Both the position numbers and the translations under genes were made by a program. From the NCBI GenBank assembly GCA_947474275.1, contig CANJHY010000001.1, positions 1-64,000 of the forward strand: a stretch of DNA of 64,000 bases. Reading direction: 5' to 3'. This DNA is from PALSA-1004 sp947474275. Lineage in GTDB: Bacteria; Pseudomonadota; Gammaproteobacteria; Burkholderiales; SG8-41. This document shows positions 7,066-15,516 of the stretch, one piece after another. Below the pieces are notes generated by a model. It was not told where the DNA came from and did no database searches. It saw only the letters and a program-made list of their open reading frames with translations. Positions within the stretch are counted from its first letter, which is position 1; each line of letters starts with the position of its first letter.

Positions 7066-9342
7066 TTGAAAAAAAATATCGTTCGCATTGGTCTGGGCCT
7101 CGCCCTGCTGCTGGCATTTCTGGGCCACGCCGCAAAATGGGGATTCGGCAGCTGGACTTTCGAGCTGCCGCTGGTAAATCGGCTCGAGGCAATTGTTTAT
7201 GACACGCGGCTGGCGCTGACCATGCCGCGCACCGTCGATCCGCGCATCGTCATTCTCGACATCGACGACAAAAGCCTGGCCGAGAGGGACAAAGGCGGCG
7301 AGGGACGCTGGCCGTGGCCGCGCGATCGCATGGCGCTGCTGCTCGACAAATTGTTCGACCACTACCAAATCGCCATTGTCGGTATTGACGTCGTCTTCGC
7401 GGAGCGTGACGAGAGTTCGGGCCTCAAAGTGCTGCAGCAACTGGCCCAAAAGGAAATGAAGGACGTCGCGGGCTTTCAGTCGGCGCTCAAGCAGCTCCAG
7501 CCACAGCTCGATTACGACGAAATCTTTGCAAATCACATGCGGAACCGCGCCATTGTGCTCGGTTACACCTTCAACTACGGGTCGGCGGAAAGTGGCGGCG
7601 CGCCCGCTACAACCATAGGCCAATTACCGCAGCCGGTGCTGCCTTCAGGCACCTTCACCGGGAAAAATATCGGTTTTTACAAATTCGAGGGCCACACGGC
7701 AAACCTGCCTGAATTTCAAAAGGCCGCAGCCAGCGCGGGCCACTTCAGTATGGAACCCGATGCGGACGGAATTCTGCGGCGAGTGCCCATGTTGGCGGAG
7801 TACAAAGGGGCCTATTACGAGTCGCTTTCGCTTGCCATGGTGCGCATGCTGATCGGCATGCCGAATGTCGTCCCCGGATATCCCAGTGACAATGCGCTTA
7901 TCCTCAGCAAGAAATACTCCGGGCTGGAGTGGCTGGAAGTCGGCAATATCAAGGTGCCAGTGGACGAAGCGGTAACGGCATTGATTCCCTACCGCGGCAA
8001 GCAGAAAAGCTTCCAATACGTGTCGGCCGTGGACGTCCTGAACGAGCGCGTCGCGTTGGACGACCTGAAGAGCAAGATCGTGCTGGTTGGGACGACGGCG
8101 TCGGGCTTGCTGGACTTGCGTGCGACGCCGGTGGAAGCGGTATATCCGGGGGTCGAGGTCCACGCCAATTTGATCTCGGGCATGATCGACCGCAACATCA
8201 AGCAAAAGCCGCCCTATGTTATCGGCGCCGAGTTTTTGTCGCTGCTGGTCGCCGGCCTGGCGATGGCGCTGCTGCTGCCGCTGCTGAATCCATTGAAATC
8301 GCTGCTCGTGACGCTGGCGGTGTTGATGACCGTGTTGTTCACGAATCTGCTGGTGTTTCACGTCGGCAACCTGGTGCTGCCGCTGGCATCGGGGCTGATG
8401 CTGATTTCTCTGCTGTTTGCGCTCAACATGACTTACGGCTACTTCGTCGAAACGCGCGGCAAACGGCAGATCACGGGGCTCTTTGGCCAGTACGTGCCGC
8501 CGGAACTGGTCGATGAAATGGCGCGCAATCCCGAGAGCTTCTCGATGGAAGGCGAATCGCGCGAGATGACCGTTCTCTTCACCGACGTGCGCGGTTTCAC
8601 CACCATCTCCGAAGGGCTGGACCCGAAACAGCTGTCACAGCTGATGAACGAGTTTCTGACGCCGCTGACGGAAGTCATTTACAAGCACCGCGGCACCGTT
8701 GATAAATTCATGGGTGACTGCATCATGGCGTTCTGGGGCGCGCCGTTCGCCGATCCGGCGCATGCCAGGAACGGCATCCTGGCCGGTCTCGAGATGCACC
8801 AGATACTGAAGAAACTGAAGCCTGAATTCCAGGCGCGCGGCTGGCCTGAAATCCGCATCGGCGTCGGCCTCAACACCGGCCGCATGAGCGTCGGCAACAT
8901 GGGATCGAAGCTGCGGACAGCCTATACTGTGATGGGGGACGCGGTAAATCTCGCGTCCCGGCTCGAAGGCATCACAAAGGAGTATGGCGCTGATATCATA
9001 GTCGGCGAAGGGACCAAGGACGCGGTGCCGGATGTCGTCTTTCGCGAGCTCGATCGCGTGCGCGTGAAGGGCAAGGACGAAGCGGTGACGATCTTTGAGC
9101 CGTTCGGCATGCAGGGTCAGGTCGACAAGGCGAAGCTCGAGGAAATCAAGCTTTACACCCAGTTTTTGCGGCTGTATCGGGCGCAGGACTGGGACCAGGC
9201 GGAGTTGCAGCTGTTTAATTTGCAGAAACAGATTCCCGGTAATCCGCTCTACAGCCACACCTTCGTGGAGCGGATCACCTATTTGCGCGCGAACCCGCCG
9301 GGCAAGGGCTGGGACGGCGCGTTCACATTTACGACCAAATGA
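7066..9342 (+). CDS. CHASE2-domain class III adenylate/guanylate cyclase
   Basis: A 758-residue membrane-bound cyclase making cAMP (less likely cGMP) in response to an extracytoplasmic signal. An N-terminal hydrophobic helix is followed by CHASE2 (about residues 30-370, including IVILDIDDKSLAE, RWPWPRDRMA and KIVLVGTTASGL). Then come three membrane helices (about 385-460) and a class III cyclase domain (about 500-690). The catalytic domain has the two metal aspartates (VLFTDVRGFT and FMGD), Lys in VDKFMGD, and YTVMGDAVNLASRLE. A C-terminal stretch may be helical. The start is TTG at 7066, strongly supported by AGGAGG four bases upstream. The next gene, ten bases downstream, encodes a cyclic-nucleotide phosphodiesterase, so synthesis and breakdown are coupled in one operon. 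Confidence 0.88.
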   Translation: MKKNIVRIGLGLALLLAFLGHAAKWGFGSWTFELPLVNRLEAIVYDTRLALTMPRTVDPRIVILDIDDKSLAERDKGGEGRWPWPRDRMALLLDKLFDHYQIAIVGIDVVFAERDESSGLKVLQQLAQKEMKDVAGFQSALKQLQPQLDYDEIFANHMRNRAIVLGYTFNYGSAESGGAPATTIGQLPQPVLPSGTFTGKNIGFYKFEGHTANLPEFQKAAASAGHFSMEPDADGILRRVPMLAEYKGAYYESLSLAMVRMLIGMPNVVPGYPSDNALILSKKYSGLEWLEVGNIKVPVDEAVTALIPYRGKQKSFQYVSAVDVLNERVALDDLKSKIVLVGTTASGLLDLRATPVEAVYPGVEVHANLISGMIDRNIKQKPPYVIGAEFLSLLVAGLAMALLLPLLNPLKSLLVTLAVLMTVLFTNLLVFHVGNLVLPLASGLMLISLLFALNMTYGYFVETRGKRQITGLFGQYVPPELVDEMARNPESFSMEGESREMTVLFTDVRGFTTISEGLDPKQLSQLMNEFLTPLTEVIYKHRGTVDKFMGDCIMAFWGAPFADPAHARNGILAGLEMHQILKKLKPEFQARGWPEIRIGVGLNTGRMSVGNMGSKLRTAYTVMGDAVNLASRLEGITKEYGADIIVGEGTKDAVPDVVFRELDRVRVKGKDEAVTIFEPFGMQGQVDKAKLEEIKLYTQFLRLYRAQDWDQAELQLFNLQKQIPGNPLYSHTFVERITYLRANPPGKGWDGAFTFTTK

Positions 9343-9352
9343 CACGGCATCG

Positions 9353-10117
9353 ATGAAACTCCGGATACTCGGCTGCAGTGGCGGCATTGGCGGTGACTTG
9401 CGCACTACGTCGATGCTGCTCGATCACGATATCCTGATCGACGCCGGCACCGGCGTCGGCGACCTGAGCATCGACGAATTGGCGCGCATCGACCATGTAT
9501 TCCTGACCCATTCGCATCTCGATCACGTGACGTCGATCCCGTTCATGGTCGATTCGGTGGGCTGGATGCGCGACAAGCCGATCACCGTGCACGCCATAGA
9601 GCCGACGCTGGAAGTCCTGCGCCAGCATCTTTTCAACTGGAAGTTGTGGCCGGATTTCAGCCAGATCCCGGATGCGCAGAAGCCGTTTTTGCGTTACGAG
9701 GCCGTGGCCCTGGGCAAGACGGTCGATGTCGGCGGCCGCAAACTGACGCCGCTGCCCGCGAATCACGTGGTGCCGGCGATCGGCTACCAGCTCGATTCCG
9801 GCCGCGCGAGCCTCGCTTTCACCGGGGATACGACGACCAATGATGCGTTCTGGACGGAAGTCAACAAGATCGACAACCTGCGGTATTTGATTATTGAAAC
9901 GGCGTTTTGCAACCGTGAGCGTGACCTCGCGATCGCCTCCAAGCATCTGTGTCCGAGCATGCTGGCCGAGGAACTGGCGAAACTCAAGCGCAAGGCCGAT
10001 GTCTATATTACGCACCTGAAGCCGGGCGAAGTCGAAGTCACCATGCAGGAAATCCTGGAATGCGCCGGCGCCTACAGCCCGCGCATGCTGGAGAACAACC
10101 AGGTGTTCGAATTATGA
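9353..10117 (+). CDS. metallo-beta-lactamase-fold 3',5'-cyclic-nucleotide phosphodiesterase (class II type)
   Basis: A 254-residue metallohydrolase. The zinc motif THSHLDHVTSIPF (about residues 50-62) has the H-x-H-x-D-H signature, with LPANHV, FTGDTTTND and ITHLKPGE supplying later metal ligands. The overall pattern matches the class II cyclic-nucleotide phosphodiesterase family (yeast PDE1-like) more than lactamases or RNase Z. It lies ten bases after the CHASE2 cyclase stop, so hydrolysis of the cyclic nucleotide made by its neighbour is the natural role. It is probably cytoplasmic: the opening MKLRILGCSGGIGGDLRTTS is the beta-hairpin of the fold, not a signal peptide. Other MBL-fold hydrolase activities cannot be excluded from sequence alone. 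Confidence 0.78.
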   Translation: MKLRILGCSGGIGGDLRTTSMLLDHDILIDAGTGVGDLSIDELARIDHVFLTHSHLDHVTSIPFMVDSVGWMRDKPITVHAIEPTLEVLRQHLFNWKLWPDFSQIPDAQKPFLRYEAVALGKTVDVGGRKLTPLPANHVVPAIGYQLDSGRASLAFTGDTTTNDAFWTEVNKIDNLRYLIIETAFCNRERDLAIASKHLCPSMLAEELAKLKRKADVYITHLKPGEVEVTMQEILECAGAYSPRMLENNQVFEL

Positions 10118-10189
10118 GCACAGGGCGCAAATTCCGCGTCCTGAATTCGGATTTTGGTATGTGTGCCAAATGTGAGAGGTCAAGCCGCC

Positions 10190-12583
10190 ATGAGTAGCGT
10201 ACTTGAAACCAAGCCGGTCGCGCAGGACAACCTGGCGGAGAAGCTGAATTTCTCCAAGGCCCTGCAATCGGTCACCAATCGCATCCACGCCACCAGCAAC
10301 ATAGACGAAATCATGCTGGAGTTGAGCCAGGACATCTGCGGCCTCTTCAACGCCGACCGGCTCACGCTCTATCTGATGAGCGAAGACAAAACATCCATCG
10401 TCTCGAAGGTCAAGACCGGGCTTAACTCGTTCAAGGACCTGAAGTTGCCGATCGCAGAGCAAAGTATCGCCGGCTTTGTCGCGGTGCATAAGAAGATGAT
10501 CAACATCCGCGACGTCTACGACGAAAAGGAACTCAAGGCCTACAGCCCGCAGCTGAATTTCCTGAAGCAGGTGGACGTCAAGACCGGCTATCGCACCAAG
10601 CAGATGCTGGCCGCGCCGGTCATAGACGCGCAAACCAAGGAATTGATCGGCGTTATGCAGATCATCAATTCCAAGAGCGGGCAGCCGTTCCCGGCGGTCA
10701 TGGAAGAAGGCGCGACGCACGTTGCGGAAACCCTGGCTATCGCGTTTCGCCAGCGCCAGAAGCCCGTTGCCGGGGTCAAGGGCAAGTACGATCACCTGGT
10801 GTCGAACGCGGTCATCTCGGCCGAGGAGCTGGAGCTGGCGACGCGCTCGGCACGCCGCAAGAATCTCGACGTCGAAACCGTGCTGATCGATGAATTTCAG
10901 GTCAAGCTGGACAAAATCGGCGAGGCGCTGGCGGCTTATTTCGACGTGCCTTACGAGCCGCACAAGGCGGACCGCGTGAAGCCGATGGACCTCATGAAAA
11001 ACATGAGCCGGGAATTCGTCGAAAGCAGCCTGTGGATACCGATCGACGAAACGAAAGACGGCATCATGATATTGACGACCGACCCGGAAAAAATCCGCGG
11101 CTCGAGGGTTGTCAACAACGTTTATCCGAAAAGCAAGATCGTCTACCGCGTTTGCTGTGCGCGCGAATTCGTCGCGACGCTCGATCTCTTTTTTGGCGGC
11201 AGCGGCGGGTCGGCGGGTGTTGGCAACGTCGATGACGGCACCGATATCGGCGATTTGTTGTCCGGTCTCGAAAATGAAGAGACGCTTGAGGACAATAACG
11301 AAGACGTCGCGTCGGCGGCGTCGGACAACGAGGTCGTCAAGCTCGTCAACAAGATTATCGTCGACGCCTACAAGCAGGGCGCGTCCGATATACATATCGA
11401 GCCCTATCCCGGCAAGGGCAAGACCGAGATCCGCTTCCGCAAGGACGGCTCGCTGATGAATTACATTTCGGTGCCGGCCGCCTATCGAAACGCCATCGCC
11501 GCGCGCCTGAAAATCATGTGCGACCTCGATATTTCCGAGCGCCGCAAACCGCAGGACGGCAAGATCAAATTCAAGAAGTACGGTCCGCTCGACATCGAAC
11601 TGCGGGTGGCGACCATCCCGTCCGCCGGCGGCGTCGAAGACATCGTGATGCGGATACTTGCCGCTGGCGAGCCGATTCCGCTCGACAAGCTCGGGTTGTC
11701 CAATTACAACCTGGTCAAGTGTAAAGAGGCAATTGAAAAGCCCTACGGCCTCTTTTTCGTGTGCGGCCCGACCGGTTCAGGAAAAACCACGACGCTGCAC
11801 TCGGTGCTCGGCTATCTGAACACGCCTGAGACCAAGATCTGGACCGCCGAAGACCCGGTTGAAATTACGCAGCGCGGGTTGCGCCAGGTGCAGATGAATC
11901 CCAAGGCCGGGCTGACGTTTGCGATCGCGATGAAAGCGTTTTTGCGGGCTGACCCGGACATCATCATGGTCGGTGAAATGCGCGACAAGGAAACGGTCGG
12001 CACTGGTATCGAAGCATCACTCACCGGTCACTTGGTGTTCGCCACCCTGCACACCAATTCGGCGCCGGAATCAATCATCCGCCTGCTCGATATGGGCATG
12101 GACCCGTTTAACTTCGCCGATGCGCTGCTCGGCATTCTCGCGCAGCGTCTCGCCAAGCGGTTGTGCGGAAAATGCAAGAAGCCATACGTGCCGTCGGCCG
12201 AAGAACTCAAGCTGTTCGTCGAAGAGTATTCCGGCGAATTGATGAATACCGAAGCGTGGAAGAAGGACCCCAAGGGCGAACGGGAAAAACTTATCCAGAT
12301 GTGGACCAAGGACTTCGGCAACGATAAAGGCGAGATCCAGTTTCACAAGGCGGTCGGCTGCGAGACGTGCGGTGGCGGCGGTTACAAAGGCCGGGTCGGT
12401 TTGCACGAGCTTCTGATCGGCACCGACCCCGTAAAGAAACTCATTCAGGAGCACGCGCGGGTGGCCGATTTGTTCGCCTGCGCGCTTGGCGAAGGCATGC
12501 GCACCCTGAAGCAGGACGGCATGGAAAAAGTCCTGCTGGGGATGACCGATATGGCGCAGGTGCGCGCCGTCTGTATCAAGTAA
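10190..12583 (+). CDS. GAF-domain PilB/GspE-family secretion/pilus ATPase
   Basis: A 797-residue AAA-type ATPase. An N-terminal GAF domain (about residues 20-190) is followed by a GspE/MshE N-terminal-like domain (about 200-330) of the type that binds c-di-GMP in some relatives, then the hexameric ATPase core. Walker A GPTGSGKTT is near residue 526 and the Walker B region DPDIIMVGEMRD follows. The tetracysteine zinc site is present (CGKC near 659, CETC near 724). Such ATPases power type IV pilus extension or type II secretion; a GAF domain at the N-terminus is not standard for PilB. I prefer the ATG at 10190, preceded by GAGAGG, over an upstream TTG. The HD-GYP gene follows after ten bases. 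No other pilus-assembly gene is nearby, so this may be an accessory regulatory ATPase. Confidence 0.82.
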   Translation: MSSVLETKPVAQDNLAEKLNFSKALQSVTNRIHATSNIDEIMLELSQDICGLFNADRLTLYLMSEDKTSIVSKVKTGLNSFKDLKLPIAEQSIAGFVAVHKKMINIRDVYDEKELKAYSPQLNFLKQVDVKTGYRTKQMLAAPVIDAQTKELIGVMQIINSKSGQPFPAVMEEGATHVAETLAIAFRQRQKPVAGVKGKYDHLVSNAVISAEELELATRSARRKNLDVETVLIDEFQVKLDKIGEALAAYFDVPYEPHKADRVKPMDLMKNMSREFVESSLWIPIDETKDGIMILTTDPEKIRGSRVVNNVYPKSKIVYRVCCAREFVATLDLFFGGSGGSAGVGNVDDGTDIGDLLSGLENEETLEDNNEDVASAASDNEVVKLVNKIIVDAYKQGASDIHIEPYPGKGKTEIRFRKDGSLMNYISVPAAYRNAIAARLKIMCDLDISERRKPQDGKIKFKKYGPLDIELRVATIPSAGGVEDIVMRILAAGEPIPLDKLGLSNYNLVKCKEAIEKPYGLFFVCGPTGSGKTTTLHSVLGYLNTPETKIWTAEDPVEITQRGLRQVQMNPKAGLTFAIAMKAFLRADPDIIMVGEMRDKETVGTGIEASLTGHLVFATLHTNSAPESIIRLLDMGMDPFNFADALLGILAQRLAKRLCGKCKKPYVPSAEELKLFVEEYSGELMNTEAWKKDPKGEREKLIQMWTKDFGNDKGEIQFHKAVGCETCGGGGYKGRVGLHELLIGTDPVKKLIQEHARVADLFACALGEGMRTLKQDGMEKVLLGMTDMAQVRAVCIK

Positions 12584-12593
12584 AGACTGCGCC

Positions 12594-14252
12594 ATGAACC
12601 AGATGCAGCACCCCCGGGATTCCGCCCATCTGTTCGAGCGTCTGGAGCAGCTCAATCAGGTCGGCGTCGCGCTGTCCAAGGAAACCGACATCAACCGGTT
12701 GCTGGAAGCGATCCTGCTGGCGGCGAAGAAAATCACCAATGCCGACGGGGGAACCCTCTACCGCGTAATCGACGACCGCACGCTTAAATTCGAGATCATG
12801 CGCAACGATACGCTCAAGATCGCGATGGGGGGCACCACCGGGGCCGACATTCCCTTCCCGCCCATCAACCTGTTCGACCAGGACGGCAAGCCGGTGAATA
12901 CGATGGTCGTCGCGCACGCGTTTCATCACGACACCTCGGTCAACATCGCCGACGCCTATATCGAGGAAGGCTTCGACTTTTCGGGCACCAAGACCTTCGA
13001 CCAGAAGACCGGCTACCGTTCACAGTCGTTCCTCACGGTGCCGATGAAGAACCATGAGAACGAGATCATCGGCGTGCTGCAGCTGCTGAACGCCAAGAGC
13101 CAGGCGACCGGCGCGGTAAGCCCGTTCTCGTCGGAGGACCAGCAGCTCGCCGAGTCGCTGGCCTCGCAGGCGGCAATCGCGCTGACCAACCGGCTGCTGA
13201 TCAACCACCTCGAAAACCTGTTCGAGTCTTTCATCAACCTCATCAACGCCGCGATCGACGACAAGTCGCCCTACACCGCCGGCCATTGCGAACGCGTGCC
13301 TCAGCTGACGATGCTGCTGGCGGAGGCCGTCAACAATTGCGCGGTCGGGCCGCTGAAGAATTTCAGCATGAACGACAAGGACCGCTACGAACTGAAGATC
13401 GCGGGCCTGCTGCACGATTGCGGCAAGGTGACCACGCCGGTGCACGTGGTCGACAAGGCGACCAAATTGCACACGATATTCGACCGCATCGCCCTCGTCG
13501 ATACGCGGTTCGAGGTGATCAGACGCGACGCGGAAATCGCGCTGTTGAAGACCAAACTGGCAGCGCTGGAGAAAAAAGACAAGCAGGCGGTGGACGCCGC
13601 CGAGCATGAATTCAAGCTGCAGATGCGCCGCATCGACGAGGACCGCGAATTCCTGCGTTTCTGCAATGTCGGCGGCGAGTTCATGAAACCGGAGGACCTG
13701 GAGCGGGTAAAACAGACCTCGGGCAAGTACCGGTGGCGCGACGTCGAAGGCAGCGACGCTGATTTTCTGACGGCGGACGAAGTCGAAAATCTGACCATCC
13801 GCGCCGGCACGTTGACCGCGGCCGAGCGCCAGATCATCAACCATCACATCGACGTCACTATCCAGATGCTGGAAGCACTGCCGTGGCCCAAGCACCTTAA
13901 GAACGTGCCCGAATACGCCGGCGGCCACCACGAGCGCATGGATGGCAAGGGCTATCCGCGCGGACTCACGCGCGACCAGATGTCGGTGCAGGCGCGCTGC
14001 ATGGGCATCGCCGATATCTTCGAGGCGCTGACCGCCAGGGACCGGCCCTATAAAAAAGGCAAGACCCTGTCGGAATCACTGTCCATTCTGGGCAAGTTCA
14101 AGCTGGGCGGCCACATCGATCCCGACCTGTTTGACATATTCATGTGGGAAAAGGTCTATCTCAAGTACGCCGAGCAGTGCATGGACAAGGAACAGGTCGA
14201 TGACGTCGATCTTGCCCAGGTTCCAGGCTACGTGCCGCCGCCGGCGGCGTAA
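12594..14252 (+). CDS. GAF-HD-GYP domain phosphodiesterase
   Basis: A 552-residue protein predicted to hydrolyse c-di-GMP. The N-terminal GAF domain (about residues 20-205) resembles that of the neighbouring ATPase. The HD-GYP domain has LLHDCGK (H274-D275) and HHERMDGKGYPRG (about 445-457). Between them lies about 170 residues, clearly longer than in typical HD-GYP proteins, including a charged, probably coiled-coil segment (about 305-360). The GYP signature is intact, so activity is likely. It follows the GAF-ATPase by ten bases and ends the signalling operon. A GAF-controlled phosphodiesterase beside an ATPase with a possible c-di-GMP-binding domain suggests a coupled local circuit, which is inference. 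Confidence 0.85.
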   Translation: MNQMQHPRDSAHLFERLEQLNQVGVALSKETDINRLLEAILLAAKKITNADGGTLYRVIDDRTLKFEIMRNDTLKIAMGGTTGADIPFPPINLFDQDGKPVNTMVVAHAFHHDTSVNIADAYIEEGFDFSGTKTFDQKTGYRSQSFLTVPMKNHENEIIGVLQLLNAKSQATGAVSPFSSEDQQLAESLASQAAIALTNRLLINHLENLFESFINLINAAIDDKSPYTAGHCERVPQLTMLLAEAVNNCAVGPLKNFSMNDKDRYELKIAGLLHDCGKVTTPVHVVDKATKLHTIFDRIALVDTRFEVIRRDAEIALLKTKLAALEKKDKQAVDAAEHEFKLQMRRIDEDREFLRFCNVGGEFMKPEDLERVKQTSGKYRWRDVEGSDADFLTADEVENLTIRAGTLTAAERQIINHHIDVTIQMLEALPWPKHLKNVPEYAGGHHERMDGKGYPRGLTRDQMSVQARCMGIADIFEALTARDRPYKKGKTLSESLSILGKFKLGGHIDPDLFDIFMWEKVYLKYAEQCMDKEQVDDVDLAQVPGYVPPPAA

Positions 14253-14310
14253 CCGTTCTTATTTCCGCGTCATCGCGACCCCTGTAGGGTGCCTTAGAGT
14301 AGCGGTAGTC

Positions 14311-14327
14311 GTGCCGGTCGCCGGCAC
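14311..14327. terminator. hairpin between convergent genes
   Basis: A perfect GTGCCGG-TCG-CCGGCAC inverted repeat lies in the 128-base gap between the HD-GYP gene and the convergent small gene at 14381. A second hairpin (CCCCGT...ACGGGG) follows near 14344. Neither has a T tract, so a bidirectional terminator role is plausible but weakly supported. Confidence 0.35.
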
Positions 14328-14380
14328 GTCTGCGCGGTCGCATCCCCGTAAACGGGGCCCCTGCTCTGCGCTCCGATTTC

Positions 14381-14695
14381 CTACTTCCTCGTAATATAGA
14401 CGACGAGCCCTTCGGTGGCGACTTCGATGAATTTTTCGCTGTAGCCCATTTCCTGCAATTCCCAGCGAAACGTATTACCGAGGCGGGCTTTTTTGTAGAC
14501 GCCGAGTTTGTGCTGCTGCCTGAAATCTATGGCGCGCTTGAACGTGTCCTCGAGGATCGTCACCAGTCGCTTCTGCGAAATCTTCCGTTCCTTGCCTTTA
14601 TCGAGCGCCGGTGGATAACGCTTGGCGAGATCCTGCGCCAAACCTGTGGCAAACGAATCCACATCCTTGCTCGAAACCGTGCCGAACAATGCCAT
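14381..14695 (-). CDS. conserved hypothetical protein
   Basis: A 104-residue acidic/basic, probably cytoplasmic protein beginning MALFGTVSSKDVDSFATGLA. It has alternating charged helices (KGKERKISQKRLVTILED) and no signal peptide or membrane segment. It reads like a small conserved proteobacterial protein, but I cannot assign a family or function. It lies 26 bases downstream of the 2OG oxygenase gene on the same strand, so it may be the last gene of that minus-strand unit. Confidence 0.6.
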   Translation of the reverse strand: MALFGTVSSKDVDSFATGLAQDLAKRYPPALDKGKERKISQKRLVTILEDTFKRAIDFRQQHKLGVYKKARLGNTFRWELQEMGYSEKFIEVATEGLVVYITRK

Positions 14696-14721
14696 GATCT
14701 TGCTCCGGTAAAATAAAGCCG

Positions 14722-15516
14722 TTAATTCGAATTTTTGCCAAACAAACGTTTCAGCATCTTAAGGCCGAAACCCGGTCCGGGTTGTCGCGACTGGCCTTTG
14801 GGCTCAAACACTCGAACGTCGTAGAGCAGTATATCGCGTAGCACGTCGGCGTCGCCAATCGGCTCGACGCCGTGAAACGAGTGATCGTTCTTGATAAAAG
14901 CGAACAGCGAATTCGGCCGGTATTCCATGGTTCTGACTTTATGGAAGAGCTTGTGCGGGTAATGTGGGCCGCCCCGGCAGCTAAACGCCGCATCGCGCGG
15001 CACGTAAATCGAGGTGCCGAGATGCTTCAGCGAATCATCATCGGGGCAATAGAACAGCATCGATAGCAGGCGGTGCGGTGCGTCCGTATGCGGACCTATG
15101 CTGAAGTTGGTCAGATCGCGCACGATCAGGGAATCCGCTTCAAAACCGCACTTGTAAATTTCATCGCCGAACCGTTCTTTGACGTAGGGTTCAAACTTGT
15201 CGATCATCGCGGTCAGAAATCTCTGCGTAATCAGCCAGCCTGAAAATTCGGTCCAGAACAGGCGGCGGGACTCATCCAGCTTGTTGATCTCCGCTGGCGT
15301 GAACGGCATGACAAAGCGCTCGAGATACGCGCCTTTGGGAACCCGCCCGGTGTCGGCGAGGCTGGTCAGCGCCGAAGCGCCCGGCCAGTTGGCGCGCATT
15401 GCCGCGTAAAAATCGTCCGGAAATACGTTCTCGACGTAAATATGCGCGTACGGATACTCGCGGATCGGCGCGTTGGCGATCTGGTACAACACGTGTTCTT
15501 CAACGGAGGAAGACAT
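14722..15516 (-). CDS. 2-oxoglutarate/Fe(II)-dependent oxygenase-like protein
   Basis: A 264-residue protein. The iron-binding pattern of the 2OG-Fe(II) family is visible as GPHTDAPHR (H-x-D) near residue 140, with a distal His in NDHSFHGVEP near 218. An Arg follows shortly after, in the position expected for binding the 2-oxoglutarate carboxylate. The N-terminal part (YAHIYVENVFPDDFYAAM) also fits this superfamily. The start overlaps the end of the FkbM methyltransferase gene by 17 bases, so the two are translationally coupled. In glycan loci such oxygenases hydroxylate sugars, amino acids or small precursors; the substrate is unknown here. Confidence 0.7.
   Translation of the reverse strand: MSSSVEEHVLYQIANAPIREYPYAHIYVENVFPDDFYAAMRANWPGASALTSLADTGRVPKGAYLERFVMPFTPAEINKLDESRRLFWTEFSGWLITQRFLTAMIDKFEPYVKERFGDEIYKCGFEADSLIVRDLTNFSIGPHTDAPHRLLSMLFYCPDDDSLKHLGTSIYVPRDAAFSCRGGPHYPHKLFHKVRTMEYRPNSLFAFIKNDHSFHGVEPIGDADVLRDILLYDVRVFEPKGQSRQPGPGFGLKMLKRLFGKNSN

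Noticed and set aside
14253..14380. possible tRNA or small RNA between convergent genes
   Set aside because: The hairpins do not form a cloverleaf and no CCA end or conserved T-loop is present.
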